Source of the DNA: Chrysogorgia sp. JL179-B06 | Taxonomy: Eukaryota; Cnidaria; Anthozoa; Scleralcyonacea; Chrysogorgiidae | Reading direction: 5' to 3' | Length of the DNA: 64,000 bases | Assembly (NCBI GenBank): GCA_035772405.1 | Contig: JAYKKM010000504.1 | Coordinates: forward strand, 3,172,001 to 3,236,000 | Part shown: positions 43,721 through 54,814 of the stretch, one piece after another | How the letters are laid out: the number at the start of each line of letters is the position of its first letter | Numbering within the stretch: position 1 is the stretch's first letter | The notes under the pieces: model-generated | Told to the model about the DNA's origin: nothing | Databases searched by the model: none | What the model saw: only the letters and a program-made list of their open reading frames with translations | Position numbers and translations under genes: made by a program

Positions 43721-44642
43721 ATGGTGGGTTTTAGAAGTGAAAAAAAAACAAGAAAAGAAAAGTTCTCTAAAGATTTTATAGAAAAAGCAGCAAGATTACT
43801 AAAAAGAGAAACATTAACAAAAGAACAATTATCAAATCAAATTATAAACTTCATAATCTTAATAGAAAAAAATATAGACGTTTAAAAATAAATGTTACAG
43901 ATATTAATGAACAATGGGAAATTGATTTAGCTGAAAATAAAGATTTAGCACGTTATAATAATCAATTTCGTTATTGGTTGGTGTGTATTGATGTGTTTTC
44001 TCGTTATTGTTGGGTAAAATTATTAAAAAAGAAATCAAGTAATAATGTTAAAAAAAAGTTTGAGGCTATTTTAATTGATGAAGGACAATCTCCCCGTAAA
44101 ATTCAATGTGATGAAGGAACAGAATTTCAAGATATTCGAAAAAGTTTGAGTAAAAAATATAATTTTAAAGTTTTTCACACATATAATCGTGAGATAAAGG
44201 CATCACATGTTGAACGTGTTATCGGTACGTTAAAAACTATGGTTCGTAGAGTTTTAACAATGACTGATAATTTTGGTTATTTAACCTATTTACCCGCGAT
44301 TATCAATCGTTATAATAATTATCCAGATAAATCTTTGGGAGGTTCAACACCGTTTAAAATTTATAAAGGAACAAAGAAATTAAAAAAATTAAAATATAAA
44401 ATATTACGTGATCATTTGAATTATCCCATACCTGCAAAAAGCATTACACCCGAAGGTACTCGTGTACGCATTACTAGAGTAAAAATAATATTTTGGAAAA
44501 AAGCAGTCTTAGACGTTGGACAAACGAGATATTTAAAGTTGAAAAAGTTTTTGTAACAGATCCTGTAACACATCAGTTAAAAGATTTAAAAGGGGAAAAC
44601 ATTGAAGGAATTTTTTATCGTGAAGAATTACAATTAATATAA
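43721..44642 (+). pseudogene. Polinton/Maverick-type rve integrase
   Basis: N-terminal region from ATG 43,721 (KFSKDFIEKAARLLKRE), then a frame change to NLNRKKYRRLKI and WEIDLAENKD (first catalytic Asp), YWLVCIDVFSRYCWVKLL, IQCDEGTEFQDI (second Asp), EIKASHVERVIGTLK (Glu), FGYLTYLPAIINRYN. After ~44,490 another frame change leads into a C-terminal SH3/chromo-like tail ending EGIFYREELQLI at 44,642. All three DDE residues are kept, but two frameshifts break the gene. It anchors the upstream array as a Polinton/adintovirus-like element; it is on the same strand. Confidence 0.8.
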
Positions 44643-44984
44643 AAAATGAGTTTATATATGAAAACTGAAAATGATATCAAACGTACTACAGTTTCTTTCA
44701 CATAACAGTTATTTATTACTGATCTTTCTTCGCTCACACGAGTTCCTGATAACATTTTGTTGATGTACCACTGCACAATATATGGAGGGAATCGCGTCCT
44801 TCTTTAGCCAGCTTCTTACGCGAAATAAAGAGGTGTCTGACGTTTATCCCAGTTTCATAAATCTGCTCATTGCTCGAATCACGACGACTGAAAATACATC
44901 GAACAAAGTACTCATGTCTTTGATGGTTGCCAATTCGCTCGATGTCGCTGGATGAAACGAATCCATTGGTCGTACATAACTAGA
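44643..44984. other. No certain gene; open minus stretch
   Basis: The minus strand holds ~65 open codons (SSDIERIGNHQRHEYFV to FISRKKLAKEGRDSL) with no recognised domain. It lies between the integrase and a LINE tail. Confidence 0.3.
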
Positions 44985-47390
44985 TAGATAGATAACTTTA
45001 TTTAAACACGCTTACAACGTCAACAAAAGCTGATTTCCACGATGGGCGTGTACCAATGACCTATGTATAAGTCACACAACCGACCACTTACATGCATGTA
45101 ACGGTTATACAATGGTTATACATTGGTCAGTGGAGTGCACACTAAGTAAAGAACAAATTTATAAGCTATAGTACAAAGTAAGTAGCGGGTGCACACCACT
45201 AACCCACATATAACAGTTTCAATCAGACAATTCACAGTTATATAGCGGAGCGCACACTGAGTAAAGAACGGATCATTTATATGCTACACTGAGTATAGTA
45301 AAAAGTAAGTATAACGGGTGCACACCACTAACCTACACATAACAGTTTTAAACATTCACAGCTATATATAGGTCAGTGGAGTGAGTGCACATTAAGTAAT
45401 GAACAAGATAGTTTATATACTATATATATATAGTCGAAACTAAATGTCAATGCTATTTAAGTGTCAATATTTACATGGTCATTTTATTTTATTTACATAA
45501 AACTTATTCAAAGGTATGAGTAGCGATTTTATGTTTGAAATATGACAGGGTCTTGCTCTCCCTAATTTCTGTGGGCAAAGAGTTCCATATAGATGCCCCA
45601 TCATATATGAAACTCTTTTTCGTGTTATTTGTACGCGGTTTTGGTAAACAAACAGCATTTGAAATATTCCGAAGATTGTAATTTTTCTTTCTTATGAGTA
45701 AAATATTTTGTTAGACTCTTTGGTCCCATGTTATTTAAAACTTTAAACATGATTTTAGCTTTTGATTTTTTTCTTTGCATTTGAAGAGGCTGCCACCCTA
45801 GTGCATTCAATGCTATTTTGTGGTCTATGTCATTGCTCATATGTCCTATAATTCTAGCTGCTCTGTTATGGAGCTTCTGTAAACGCGTTGACTGAGTCGC
45901 GCCAAATACATCCCATACTTCACAACAATAGTTGAAATATGGTTGAACAAGGGCATTGTAGATGGCAAGAAGAGTGTCTTTGTCAACAAATTATCTTGCA
46001 CGTCGGAGAGCACCTAACCCTGATGTGATTTTCTTACAGATATGCCTAGTATTACTTTTCCATGACAAATGCTGGTCAACAATTACTCCTAGAGCTTTGC
46101 TTTCAAATGCTTGTTTAATCGAGTTATTTTCTATACTGACATTTGGTTGTGAGGCATTGCTTATCATTTGTTTTGAACCAATTAACATAAATTCAGTTTT
46201 TGCTAAGTTCAGACTAAGTTTGTTAGCTATTAACCATTTCCTTAGATTCTCTAAGTCAGAATTCATTGCAATCTCTACATCATTTATTGTCTCACCAGCG
46301 GCTGTTAAGTTTGTATCATCAGCAAATAATCGTGGTTTAGTTTCATTTAGGCATTCAGCTAAATCGTTTATGTATAATAAAAAGAATAGTGGCCTCAAGA
46401 TCGAGCCTTGAGGAACACCACATTTAATTTTCCGCCCTGATGAAACAATGCCATTTATTTGACATTTTTGACTACGTTCTTCTAAATAAGATTTTAATAG
46501 GGAAAATGCTTTCCCTTTGATTCCGTATAGCTCTCATTTTTTTAGTAAAATTTGGTGATCAACTGTATCGAAAGCCTTTTTTTAGGTCTATGATGCAGCT
46601 GAAGTAGAATGAAACTTACGAAAACCAAACTGATGTTCAGAAAGTAGCTCATTTTCTGTCAAGTAGTCATATAGTTGATTATAAAGAATCCGTTCCATAA
46701 TTTTACTTATAGCTGGCAAGACCGAAATGGGCCTGTAGTTGCCAGGCAAGTTCCGATGGCCATTTTTATAAAGTGGTGTTACTCTAGCTATTTTCCATTC
46801 ATTTGGAAAAGGACATAGTGTAATAGCCTGATTAAAGATGAATGTTAATGAATCTGAGATTATTGGTGCTGCAATCTTGAGAATTTTATTAGAAAGTTTA
46901 TCGATGCCAGTAGGTTTAGCACTGCAAAGGCCATTAAGTAGATGACAAAGTTTATCGGTTGTTATTGGCTTGAATACATTGAATTCCGACTCTGAACTCT
47001 TAATATAGTCCTGAAAGTTGTCATTTGAAGTATCTATTTTGCTAGCTAAATCAGGCCCTATATCAGTAAAGAAATTGTTAAAGCCGTCTGCAATGTCTTT
47101 GGTATTTGTCAGTTTATTTCCATTTATAGTAAGTTCATTTACTATTATTGGTTTATTTTTTCGGCCTAGTAAGCTATTTATTGTTTTCCAAGCCTCTTTA
47201 GGATTGAACTTTTGACCAGCAATTCGGTTGGAGTAATACTCTTTTTTGGCATTTCTTAGTTCTATATTTATTTTATTTCTGGCATTTTTATAGTTTATCC
47301 AATCCGTTTCAAGTTTTGTAATAATGGCTTTTCTTTCTAATTTATCCCTTGTGTTTATAAGCATTTTAACATTGCTTGTAACCTAGGGGA
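44985..47390 (-). pseudogene. APE-type LINE, RT half
   Basis: Minus order: 47,364-46,588 linker and RT start in one long frame (NYKNARNKINIELRNAKKEYY, FNNFFTDIGPDLASK, LCSAKPTGIDKLSNKILK, PFPNEWKIARVTPLYKNGH, NYRPISVLPAISKIMERI, HQFGFRKFHSTSAA); 46,398-45,991 PLFFLLYINDLAECL and RLFADDTNLTA (FADD catalytic), LIANKLSLNLAKTEFM, GVIVDQHLSWKS; 45,840-45,625 NALGWQPLQMQR. The 3' tail is (TCTA)n at 44,985. Only two or three disruptions, so younger than the other LINEs. 5' truncated (no endonuclease). Confidence 0.85.
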
Positions 47391-47873
47391 GTTTTTTTTA
47401 TTTTACTTTTTTTTGTTGAAGTGGTGCATGCTTATCTAAAATTTACTTTGTGTCGAGGAAATAGATGTAGGGAAACTCCCTCTGATACAACTCACATTTG
47501 GGGGACTCCTGCAACTCGGAATTTACCGAATACGTTTTTTCGCTCTCATCACGCTCTATTGCATGGCATTTGGGGTTTCCTCCGAAAAAAGTATATTCAT
47601 GACAGTGTGCCACGGAACTGTTTGGCCGTGCACAAAATGGTAGACAATTTTGGTCCGAGTGGGCTGATTTCAAAGTGAAATACAGTACTTTCTGATGAAG
47701 GTTAAAACTAACTATCTAGCAAAAAATCTAAGTTCAAATTTTGGTTTCATAAACACTTTATAGCTGCTGAAATTATTTCAGAAAGCAATCAACTTCCCAG
47801 AGACACAAATGCCCATTGCGTACCTATTTTTGTATTGTGAACACCATTGACCTTTATCATCTTATTTTTGCAG
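47391..47873. other. No gene recognised; probably intron of the transporter gene
   Basis: Lies between the LINE and the first visible SLC22 exon; ends in TATTTTTGCAG acceptor at 47,873. Confidence 0.4.
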
Positions 47874-49485
47874 GATGGTGAACGCCGCTGTATATTACGG
47901 AGTATCATTTAGCTCTGTTACCTTGGGTGGAAACATGTATGTGAACTTTTTTATAGCTGCATTTGTGGAGATACCGGCGAATCTAATAGCTTTGGCTCTT
48001 CTTAACAGGTAATTCACTCAACTGTTTCAGTTATGTCAGTATCAAGTCGTAGGTTACATGAACGTACAGACTCTCACTGATGACAGATAATGTTGTCTAT
48101 TTACTGACGTGATTGTTCTTTATAACTTCCCTGTATAGAGCTGGTAGGAAAGCCTGTGTTATGGTTGGAATGATAAGTGCGTCAGTTATGTCAATTGCTG
48201 CAGTTGTGTGTCAAATATTTGAGAAAGAGCAAGAAGTAACGGATGGTATGTTATGTTATGAGAAATTAATCATCATTAACGTTTCTTTCAGTGCTAAAAC
48301 TAGCAGTGATGAAACATTTTGGAAATCATAAATTAAATACTGCAATACGTTTTCCTGGGTCTCTATAACGTGATCGAAACCCAAGTGATGTAATAAAAAC
48401 ACGAGAGCAGTGTTGGTAAAAGCACGAGCCACCGCAGCTAGTGCTTTCCCAACTTGCCGAGTATATTTAATAATTCCCGAAGGTTTCGATCACGTTATGG
48501 AGACCCCTGGCAAATGTTTTCTATTACTTTTATAAAATAATTCAGAAACAATTGCTCATATTTGAACAATTACGCATCACAAGGGTTACCTGTAACTCTG
48601 CAATGCATGGCAAACAAAACTCGTTTTTTAATTTAATAATTATTCTATAGAATATATAGATCAGATGTTCATATGAGTTTAAAAATTAACTTACCATATA
48701 ATAATCTTAATTACATGCAGGGTTTTGGATGGCTAGAGTATTCCTGTCCATGATTGCTAAACTTTCCATCACTGTTTCTTTTAACTGCGTTTGGATTTGG
48801 TCGAATGAGTTATTCCCAACAGTCGCCAGGTAAATGGAGATGGATGCACCCAGATTCTGTAACTAATTTTCAGAACACAATTTTTCCATTATCCACCTCA
48901 CGATAAGTTGGGTAGTTTTATTTCCATCGTTCTTTTTTAATCTTTAGAAATACCGGTATGGGATTAACTAGTGGTTTGTCAAGAATAGGATCTTTCTCTT
49001 CTGGATACATAATTTGGCTGGTAAGTGCTTAATGGACAAATTTTATTTGTCAACGTCTTATTTTGGTACTTCATTTTTAGGAGAAAACGCAAGACTTAAA
49101 CAGTCTTTCTTTCAACATAATTATTAAATCAACGTCTCAAAATCGTCGTTTAAAATCGTTATGTAGACTGTATAACAACACCTTATATATAACAAAGAAG
49201 TTGATCAATATGAGACGACCTCGACAAGTGAATATTTTGCTAGAATTATATTATTTTGTTAATTTCGTATTTTGTATTTGGCAGGCAAGAATCCACGTCC
49301 TCATTCCCTACACCATTTTTGGAACACTTTCCTTTTTAGCCGGTATCGCATGTTGGTTTTTACCCGACACAACTAATCGACCAACCCAAGAAACAATCAG
49401 GGCGGAACTTCAGCTGGAATGCGCAGAGGAAAAGGCAAAAGATAATCTTGCAATATTGGGAGATACCGAAGTCACGAAGCTATGA
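47874..49485 (+). CDS. SLC22-like organic ion transporter, last five exons
   Basis: Exons 47,874-48,008; 48,139-48,245; 48,721-48,829; 48,948-49,020; 49,285-49,485 (TGA). All junctions have AG/GT and keep frame. The encoded ~208 residues cover the C-terminal half of a major facilitator: YYGVSFSSVTLGGNMYVNFF and EIPANLIALALLNRAGRK (the conserved G-R-K loop), VMVGMISASVMSIAAVV, WMARVFLSMIAKLSITVSF, then IWSNELFPTVARNTGMGLTS, YTIFGTLSFLAGIACWFLPD and PTQETI. This matches organic cation/carnitine transporters of the SLC22 family at the plasma membrane; substrate unknown. The cytosolic tail is acidic. Upstream exons are not in the preceding sequence I could read; they may lie beyond the LINE and array insertions. 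Confidence 0.85.
48357..48506. mobile_element. Palindromic MITE in the SLC22 intron
   Basis: GGGTCTCTATAACGTGATCG at the left pairs with CGATCACGTTATGGAGACCC at the right; the middle is AAAGCACGAG..CTAGTGCTTT. About 150 bp, wholly within the second visible intron, hence tolerated. Confidence 0.7.
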
Positions 49486-49849
49486 TGGGTGTCTCAATAC
49501 AGTTTTTAAAATTGGAAAATATACAAAATTTGAAGCTAAAAATTGTGCATAATATTACGGAAGAGAATGAAAATGTCATTTATAGCAAATGTTCAGGGTA
49601 TGAAAGACTCTTGATAAGTTAAATATTTCATTGGTTTCTATGGCAACGCTGATATTTCAAAATGGCTCCGAATTCCAAATTGTTGTAGGCAGGTTTAAAA
49701 ACGAAAACAATCCTAAATGTTTTAATGAAAACAGTCCGATTCACCGATTCTTTTTAATAATTTGGAATACAACTCGGCGATAGATGTACATTGTAATTTT
49801 GAGGCATTTTGAAACGCTATACTGTTACTGACGTTTATTCTATGAAGAC

Positions 49850-50880
49850 CTTCATTTTCATTCTCTTTTTTTTTAATTTGTATTTTTATCACTGTTCAGA
49901 AACCATATCCAGCCACCTTAAGGCAATGTCTGCACACAGCATGCAAAGTTGCATTGCACAAAAAGTCGATGTTTACGGTGTTTCGATGGACTCTTCACTT
50001 GGGCCTGTCTTGGCTAACATCATTCTTACTGAATTTGAACGGATTGTTCTTTCTGATCTCATCCGTTGTGGTACTATAAAATTTTATAAACGTTATGTTG
50101 ATGACACACTCCTCATTAAACCTTCCAACATCCCGGCACATCCCGAAAAAGTTCAACATGTTTGATAAAAATTTGCAATTCACAGTAGACACGTTTCCTG
50201 ATGGAGTTATTCGCTTCCTTGACATAAAAGTTTCGGTAGATGGCACTGATGTTTCTCGTAATGACACGGATACCGGTCAATATACTCATTTCTCCAGTTT
50301 TGAACTTTCTTCACGAAAAACGGCGTGGATCAAATCGCTTTTCCACCGTGCGTTTAAAATCTGTAAAAATAAGAAATGTGTAAAATCTATAAAAATAAGA
50401 AACTTTTTGATAATCAAATCAACACACTCAAATCGTTTATGGAATGGAACGGTTATACCAACGGTCTCAAAAACTTTCTAATTAATAAACTTAAACGCAA
50501 ATACAATGTTCCTTGCCCTACTATTCCAAATTCATCTGATGATGATAATTTACCTAAAGTTTGGATTCGTATTCCTTATCTCGGCAGACGCGGTGAAAAT
50601 CTTGTCAAGTCTTGCATTGCCAAAGTTCGGCGCTACCTTAATTCATAGTAATTATTTACAACACTAAAAAGGTCTCATATTTTACTTCCAACAAAGACAA
50701 AATTCCTGAGTTGTCTCGTAGCCACCTAGTTTATCAAATTACTTGTCCTGGTTGTAACAAAACCTATATAGGAAAAACTGATCGCTGCCTTCATAAACGT
50801 CTTTTCGAACATGCTACTCAACACAATACCAGTGCGGTTGCCCAGCACTTTCTGCAATGTGAACACGCATAATTCTTCGT
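49850..50880 (+). pseudogene. Second Penelope-like element: RT plus GIY-YIG
   Basis: RT: VYGVSMDSSLGPVLANIIL and KFYKRYVDDTLLIK (palm motif C) at ~49,970-50,120; FPDGVIRFLDIKVSVDG (~50,200-50,240); RKTAWIKSLFHRAFKIC (~50,320); a duplicated ~20-bp segment at 50,370-50,400 shifts the frame; then WIRIPYLGRRGENLVKS (~50,560-50,610). Nuclease: LVYQITCPGCNKTYIGK and RCLHKRLFEHATQHN (~50,725-50,830), ending ~50,872. Decayed. Its RT and nuclease differ from the element at 20.8 kb, so it is a different lineage. Confidence 0.85.
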
Positions 50881-50978
50881 CGAATGACGCTACTTTTTCT
50901 TTAAACTTATCCTCTTCCATGAAAAATCTCATCTTTAACAACTATAAAATCCTTTACTCTGTCTCTAATAATTATAAG

Positions 50979-51202
50979 TAATATAATGTTTGCGGGTATT
51001 TATTTTGTTCTCACAGGGCCGTTAACAACTATAATATACCTCATTATATCCATTTTGCTAATCGTACCTCCGTTGACGGCAAACCAGGTCTGATTATAAC
51101 TAATCATCTAATCTAATCTGATTAGAACTAAGCATCCCGATTTGACGCCAACGGAGGTACGATTACGAAAGAACAAAATAAATACCCGCAAACATTATAT
51201 TA
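50979..51202. mobile_element. Palindromic MITE 1 of cluster
   Basis: TAATATAATGTTTGCGGGTA..TTTTGTTC.. pairs with ..GAACAAAATAAATACCCGCA..ATATTA; inner pair TAATCGTACCTCCGTTG / CAACGGAGGTACGATTA. About 224 bp. Confidence 0.75.
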
Positions 51203-51208
51203 CAAAGG

Positions 51209-51340
51209 AATAGCATAAAAAGAGTGCATTTCGGGTCATTTAGTAAAATTCCCTCGTGCCTTCGGCCCTCGGGAATTTTACTAAATGACCCTCATCGAGC
51301 GGGACGTTTAATAGCTAATGCACCTCTTTTTATGCTATTA
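51209..51340. mobile_element. Palindromic MITE 2 of cluster
   Basis: AATAGCATAAAAAGAGTGCAT pairs with ATGCACCTCTTTTTATGCTATT (quoted in parts); inner pair GGGTCATTTAGTAAAATTCC / GGAATTTTACTAAATGACCC around a TCGTGCCTTCGG centre. Confidence 0.75.
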
Positions 51341-51349
51341 CTTATAAGT

Positions 51350-51524
51350 AATACAATGGTTTTTAAGAATATAGTGATTAAATCTCCCGCAAACCGAGGA
51401 ATGTTTGTGAAAGTCCCGAGGGAAAGCATGAGGGCGAAGCCCGAAGGCGTCCCGAGGGACTTTCACAAACATTCCGCGGTTTGCGGGAGATTTGATCACT
51501 ATATTCTTAAAAACCATTGTATTA
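51350..51524. mobile_element. Palindromic MITE 3 of cluster
   Basis: AATACAATGGTTTTTAAGAA pairs with TTCTTAAAAACCATTGTATT; near-perfect pairing continues through AATGTTTGTGAAAGTCCC to the centre GCGAAGCCCGAAGGCG. One of the strongest hairpins in the window. Confidence 0.8.
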
Positions 51525-51739
51525 GTTTGTAATACCATGATGACCGAGGTGAAACTAGTGTTTTCATTGTACAAAACTAATTGATAGTAGGAGTATTGTG
51601 TAATACAATGCATGATCAGTGATGTATTCAACAATTTTCCATTGTAGGAAATTTGTTTGGGAATAAGCAATTCTGACGCGTGTGCATGCATGTAAAACGT
51701 ATTAAGAAAACTCTTTGTCGTGTCTTTGAATTTTGGCTC

Positions 51740-51850
51740 ATGAATTTTAATCAGGGAGAAATTAGAAATCTGCCCGGCTTTGCCGGGAGATTTAGAGATC
51801 TCCCCGCTAAAGCCGGGAATATCGTGATTAAACCACCCGGCGAGAACAAA
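51740..51850. mobile_element. Partial palindromic element
   Basis: TTTTAATCAGGGAG..CTGCCCGGCTTTGCCGGGAG and CCCCGCTAAAGCCGGGAATATCGTGATTAAA pair imperfectly. Probably a decayed member of the same family. Confidence 0.5.
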
Positions 51851-51882
51851 AGAACCCGAGGTCATCATGGTATTATTATAAT

Positions 51883-52036
51883 AATAGCATGGCATTGAGG
51901 TTGATTAGTTATTAAATTACCCGAAAGCCGAGGGAGGTTTAGTAAAAGTCACGAGGGCGAAGCCCGAGGGACTTTTACCAAACCTCCCGAGGCTTGAGGG
52001 ACATTTAATCACCAATCAACCGTAATGCCATGCTAT
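51883..52036. mobile_element. Palindromic MITE 4 of cluster
   Basis: ATAGCATGGCATT.AGGTTGATT pairs with AATCAACCGTAATGCCATGCTAT; the centre GTCACGAGGGCGAAGCCCGAGGGAC closely resembles that of MITE 3, so the two share a core. Confidence 0.75.
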
Positions 52037-52220
52037 CACTTTGTAATATTATGGTTATACCGAAACAATAGGAAATTCAACAAGTTGAAATGGAATAAAA
52101 CTTTGTGAGTTGCTATTAATGGTATTGGGAATTCGACAATGAAGTAATGGTTCACTTCATGTCTTCGTTAGTTATTCTATTGAAATGTTTTAGAGTGATA
52201 AAACAGGTTTTCCCATAAAC

Positions 52221-52296
52221 ATTAGGTATGATTAGTTACTAATCGTACCTAATACATAAACATTAGGTAAGATTAGTTACTAATCGTACCTAATGT
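52221..52296. repeat. Two tandem 33-bp palindromes
   Basis: ATTAGGTATGATTAGTTACTAATCGTACCTAAT-like hairpin present twice with a 7-bp spacer (quoted in halves: ATTAGGTA.GATTAGT and ACTAATCGTACCTAAT). Confidence 0.75.
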
Positions 52297-53130
52297 TTTA
52301 TGCAGGTGATTGATCAGGTTATTTAGAGATTAATCGTCCCTAATGAAACAAAGGATTTCGAGGTAGCCATGATATTATGCCATTAATACCAATAAACTCT
52401 CAATTATAGAAGCTTTACACATTACGTTTAATAAACCTGACTTGAACCATAGTTAATAGAAAGTATACCTGGTTCGGAAGGCTTGTGAAGGCTTTTATTC
52501 TATGTTTTTGTTCACTTTTATGTAAATATGTGCACTTTCACACTTACTGAACTCATTGTATTTTCTGTATAATGAAGCAAGCAGCCAATAGCAGCGTTTG
52601 GGTTTAATCACTCAACCGTGCTGTATAAATATTAATGAACTTAAAACAAAAGATTTGTGCACTTTCAGGGCATCTTCAACATAACTTGTTAGTCGCTTTG
52701 AAGTTTACCGGCCTTCCTAACCATGTTTATTCTATTAACTATGCTTGAACTCTGGTCTTAAGGCTAGCAAAGAATTGACACTATTCACTTAATTTCCATA
52801 TTACACTTGTCACTCATTCCTCAGTTTCCTCATGTTTTTTCTGTCTTTGTTTCACCTAATTACAATGTCACACCTTAATGCCTTATGGTCACAATGACAA
52901 GTAATTAATTAACATCTGTAATATAAATAGGTTTCCTTTTTCTTCTTTGTGGATGTCATCACACCTCATGTACATGCGCTACATTTTTGTAATCACTTAG
53001 TTTGATGATGATTTTGTAATAAAATCGAAATATCAGTTTTTAAATAATCCCGTCTTGTTATTGACTCATACATGTATCTTGAGTTCTCAGGATGTCTTTA
53101 TTTTTCGGAATGTTTCATTTTCTATTACGG
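52297..53130. other. No gene recognised
   Basis: AT-rich noncoding sequence. It ends with TTTTGTAATAAAATCGAAATATCAG, which resembles a PLE 5' flank, just before the GIY-YIG fragment. Confidence 0.4.
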
Positions 53131-53410
53131 TGAGACTCCACCGTTTACCGGAAGTCAGCACTTCGAAACTCCGAACACTTATCTTATCTGCCTATCCTCA
53201 AATTGATATTAGGTTTATCGATCGTACTTCAGTTACACTTTTTCACTGTTTTTCTTTTAAAGATAAAATTCTCGACGTCTTAGATCACATGTTGTATACA
53301 ATTTTACGTGTGGAAGCTGCGGAGCTTCTTACATCGGAGAAACAATCCGATCATGTCAAACGGCGCAAGATGTTCAAGTTAGAGAACCTGGCTGAGACGC
53401 CAGTATGAAG
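53130..53410 (+). pseudogene. Penelope-like GIY-YIG fragment (third copy)
   Basis: VRLHRLPEVSTSKLRTLIL and SAYPQIDIRFIDRTSVTLFH, then after a frame change VVYNFTCGSCGASYIGETIR: the connector, CxxC and GIY-YIG core of a PLE nuclease, truncated after ~50 residues. Confidence 0.65.
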
Positions 53411-53439
53411 TAGCAGTCTGGCACAGTATCTCTCAGATG

Positions 53440-53720
53440 ACATTGCGTATTCAAAAACGAACAATGCGCATAATCTTCCCTAATCTTTGTTACAATGATG
53501 CTCTAAAAAAAGCTGGTCTCCATACCTTGTATGTATTGTCTTGGAAACTTTTCAATAACATTGTTTCAGATGGAGATCAAAGCTTGCAGATGTTTTGCCT
53601 CCAATAGAGCAAGCTCTACTACCGCTAGACTACGAAAAAAGAGAACTTTTGAAATTCCATGTCCACGAACAAATCGTTTCAAAAACTCGTTTATCATGCA
53701 CTATTCGCAGAACCATTGTA
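53440..53720 (+). pseudogene. LINE C-terminal fragment
   Basis: IQKRTMRIIFPNLCYNDALK, KAGLHTLYVLSWKLFNNIVS, then after a frame change CPRTNRFKNSFIMHY: the post-RT region of an APE-type LINE. Plus orientation, unlike most LINEs here. Confidence 0.6.
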
Positions 53721-53874
53721 AATAGTCTACTATATATGTATATATTAATAGTTTTGATATCTTCTAATTTTAATAATTTTATTATAGCAATATGTACTTT
53801 TATATACACATGTAATTCAGTCATTGACTGCTAGGTGTTGTATTTTAATAAACGACTTGCGACTTACGACGACT

Positions 53875-54290
53875 ACGCATGGTTGGTTCCTCTCAAGTCG
53901 AAAATTGGTCCTGCGCTTGTCGATGCTTTTAAAGTTTTGTATAATGCCTTCAATGAAACAAATTAAGCATCTATCGTTGAACGATTGATTCGTACCTTCA
54001 AGGCGAAGATGCGGCGTTATTTTACAGTGAAAAAAAGTAAAAAACTACGAGATTCATTGATGTTACCTAATTTAGTTTATGCTTACAATCACAATGTACA
54101 TCGCAGTATTAAGACAAAACCTGCTCTTGTGAATCGTGCGAGCGAAGATAAAATTTGGCATATTCTGTACGATAGTGACATTAACGATTTATCTCCTATT
54201 AATTACAAATTTAAGATACGTGATCAAGTACGAATTACTGCGGGCCGCGCACAACGCCGTTTCTGACGAACAAGCTGGCCCGGATGGCTT
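53875..54290 (+). pseudogene. Second Polinton-like integrase, C-terminal part
   Basis: Starts inside the core (YAWLVPLKSKIGPALVDAFK), lacks the middle Asp block, then after an in-frame stop has SIVERLIRTFKAKMRRYF (catalytic Glu region), LPNLVYAYNHNVHRSIKTKP and FKIRDQVRITAGRAQRRF. A deletion removed the segment with the second Asp. A further piece at ~54,690-54,720 reads GKSVKYLVKW, as in a chromodomain, which some Polinton integrases carry at the C-terminus. Sequence differs clearly from the 44-kb integrase. Confidence 0.7.
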
Positions 54291-54814
54291 TAGTTCCTGA
54301 ATCTTTGCAAATTCAAATGAACAAAACATCAGAAGAAACAAAATATATTTATTTACTAGTCACTCATCAAACACTTCCATTCGCAAAGTTATTCGCGCTG
54401 TTTCGGCAGCATAAATTAACCCGGCCTTCCACGCTTCAGAGGCGAAGCGCTCGTAGCAGCTTCTGTGTATCGAAAAGATTACTATAGTAAATTATCAATT
54501 TTACGAAAAATATCACAATAATTGATCACTCAGGTATATTTACTTCTTAGAAAAATTGAAAATGAATAATTTATAAGGATTGATCAAATATCGACGGATT
54601 CGTAGGCGTCCCATAAAATGGCCGCCAAGAAGAAAACAAGCGCGCAAAGCACTACCCTGACACTCACTCTTTAAGAAAAGTGGAAATGGTAAAAGTGTAA
54701 AATATCTTGTAAAATGGTGTTTTCTTCAGAAATTAAACGTCTTTAAGCCATCAATGTGTCAGTTTTCTTTTATTGTTGCTTTTACTATTGTAATGAACGG
54801 AACACATTTTTATT

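Noticed and set aside
51338..51895. 185-residue minus ORF spanning MITE DNA
   Set aside because: It crosses palindromic elements; the same peptide appears on both strands (MVFKNIVIKSPANRGMFVKV), as expected of a hairpin, not of a gene.
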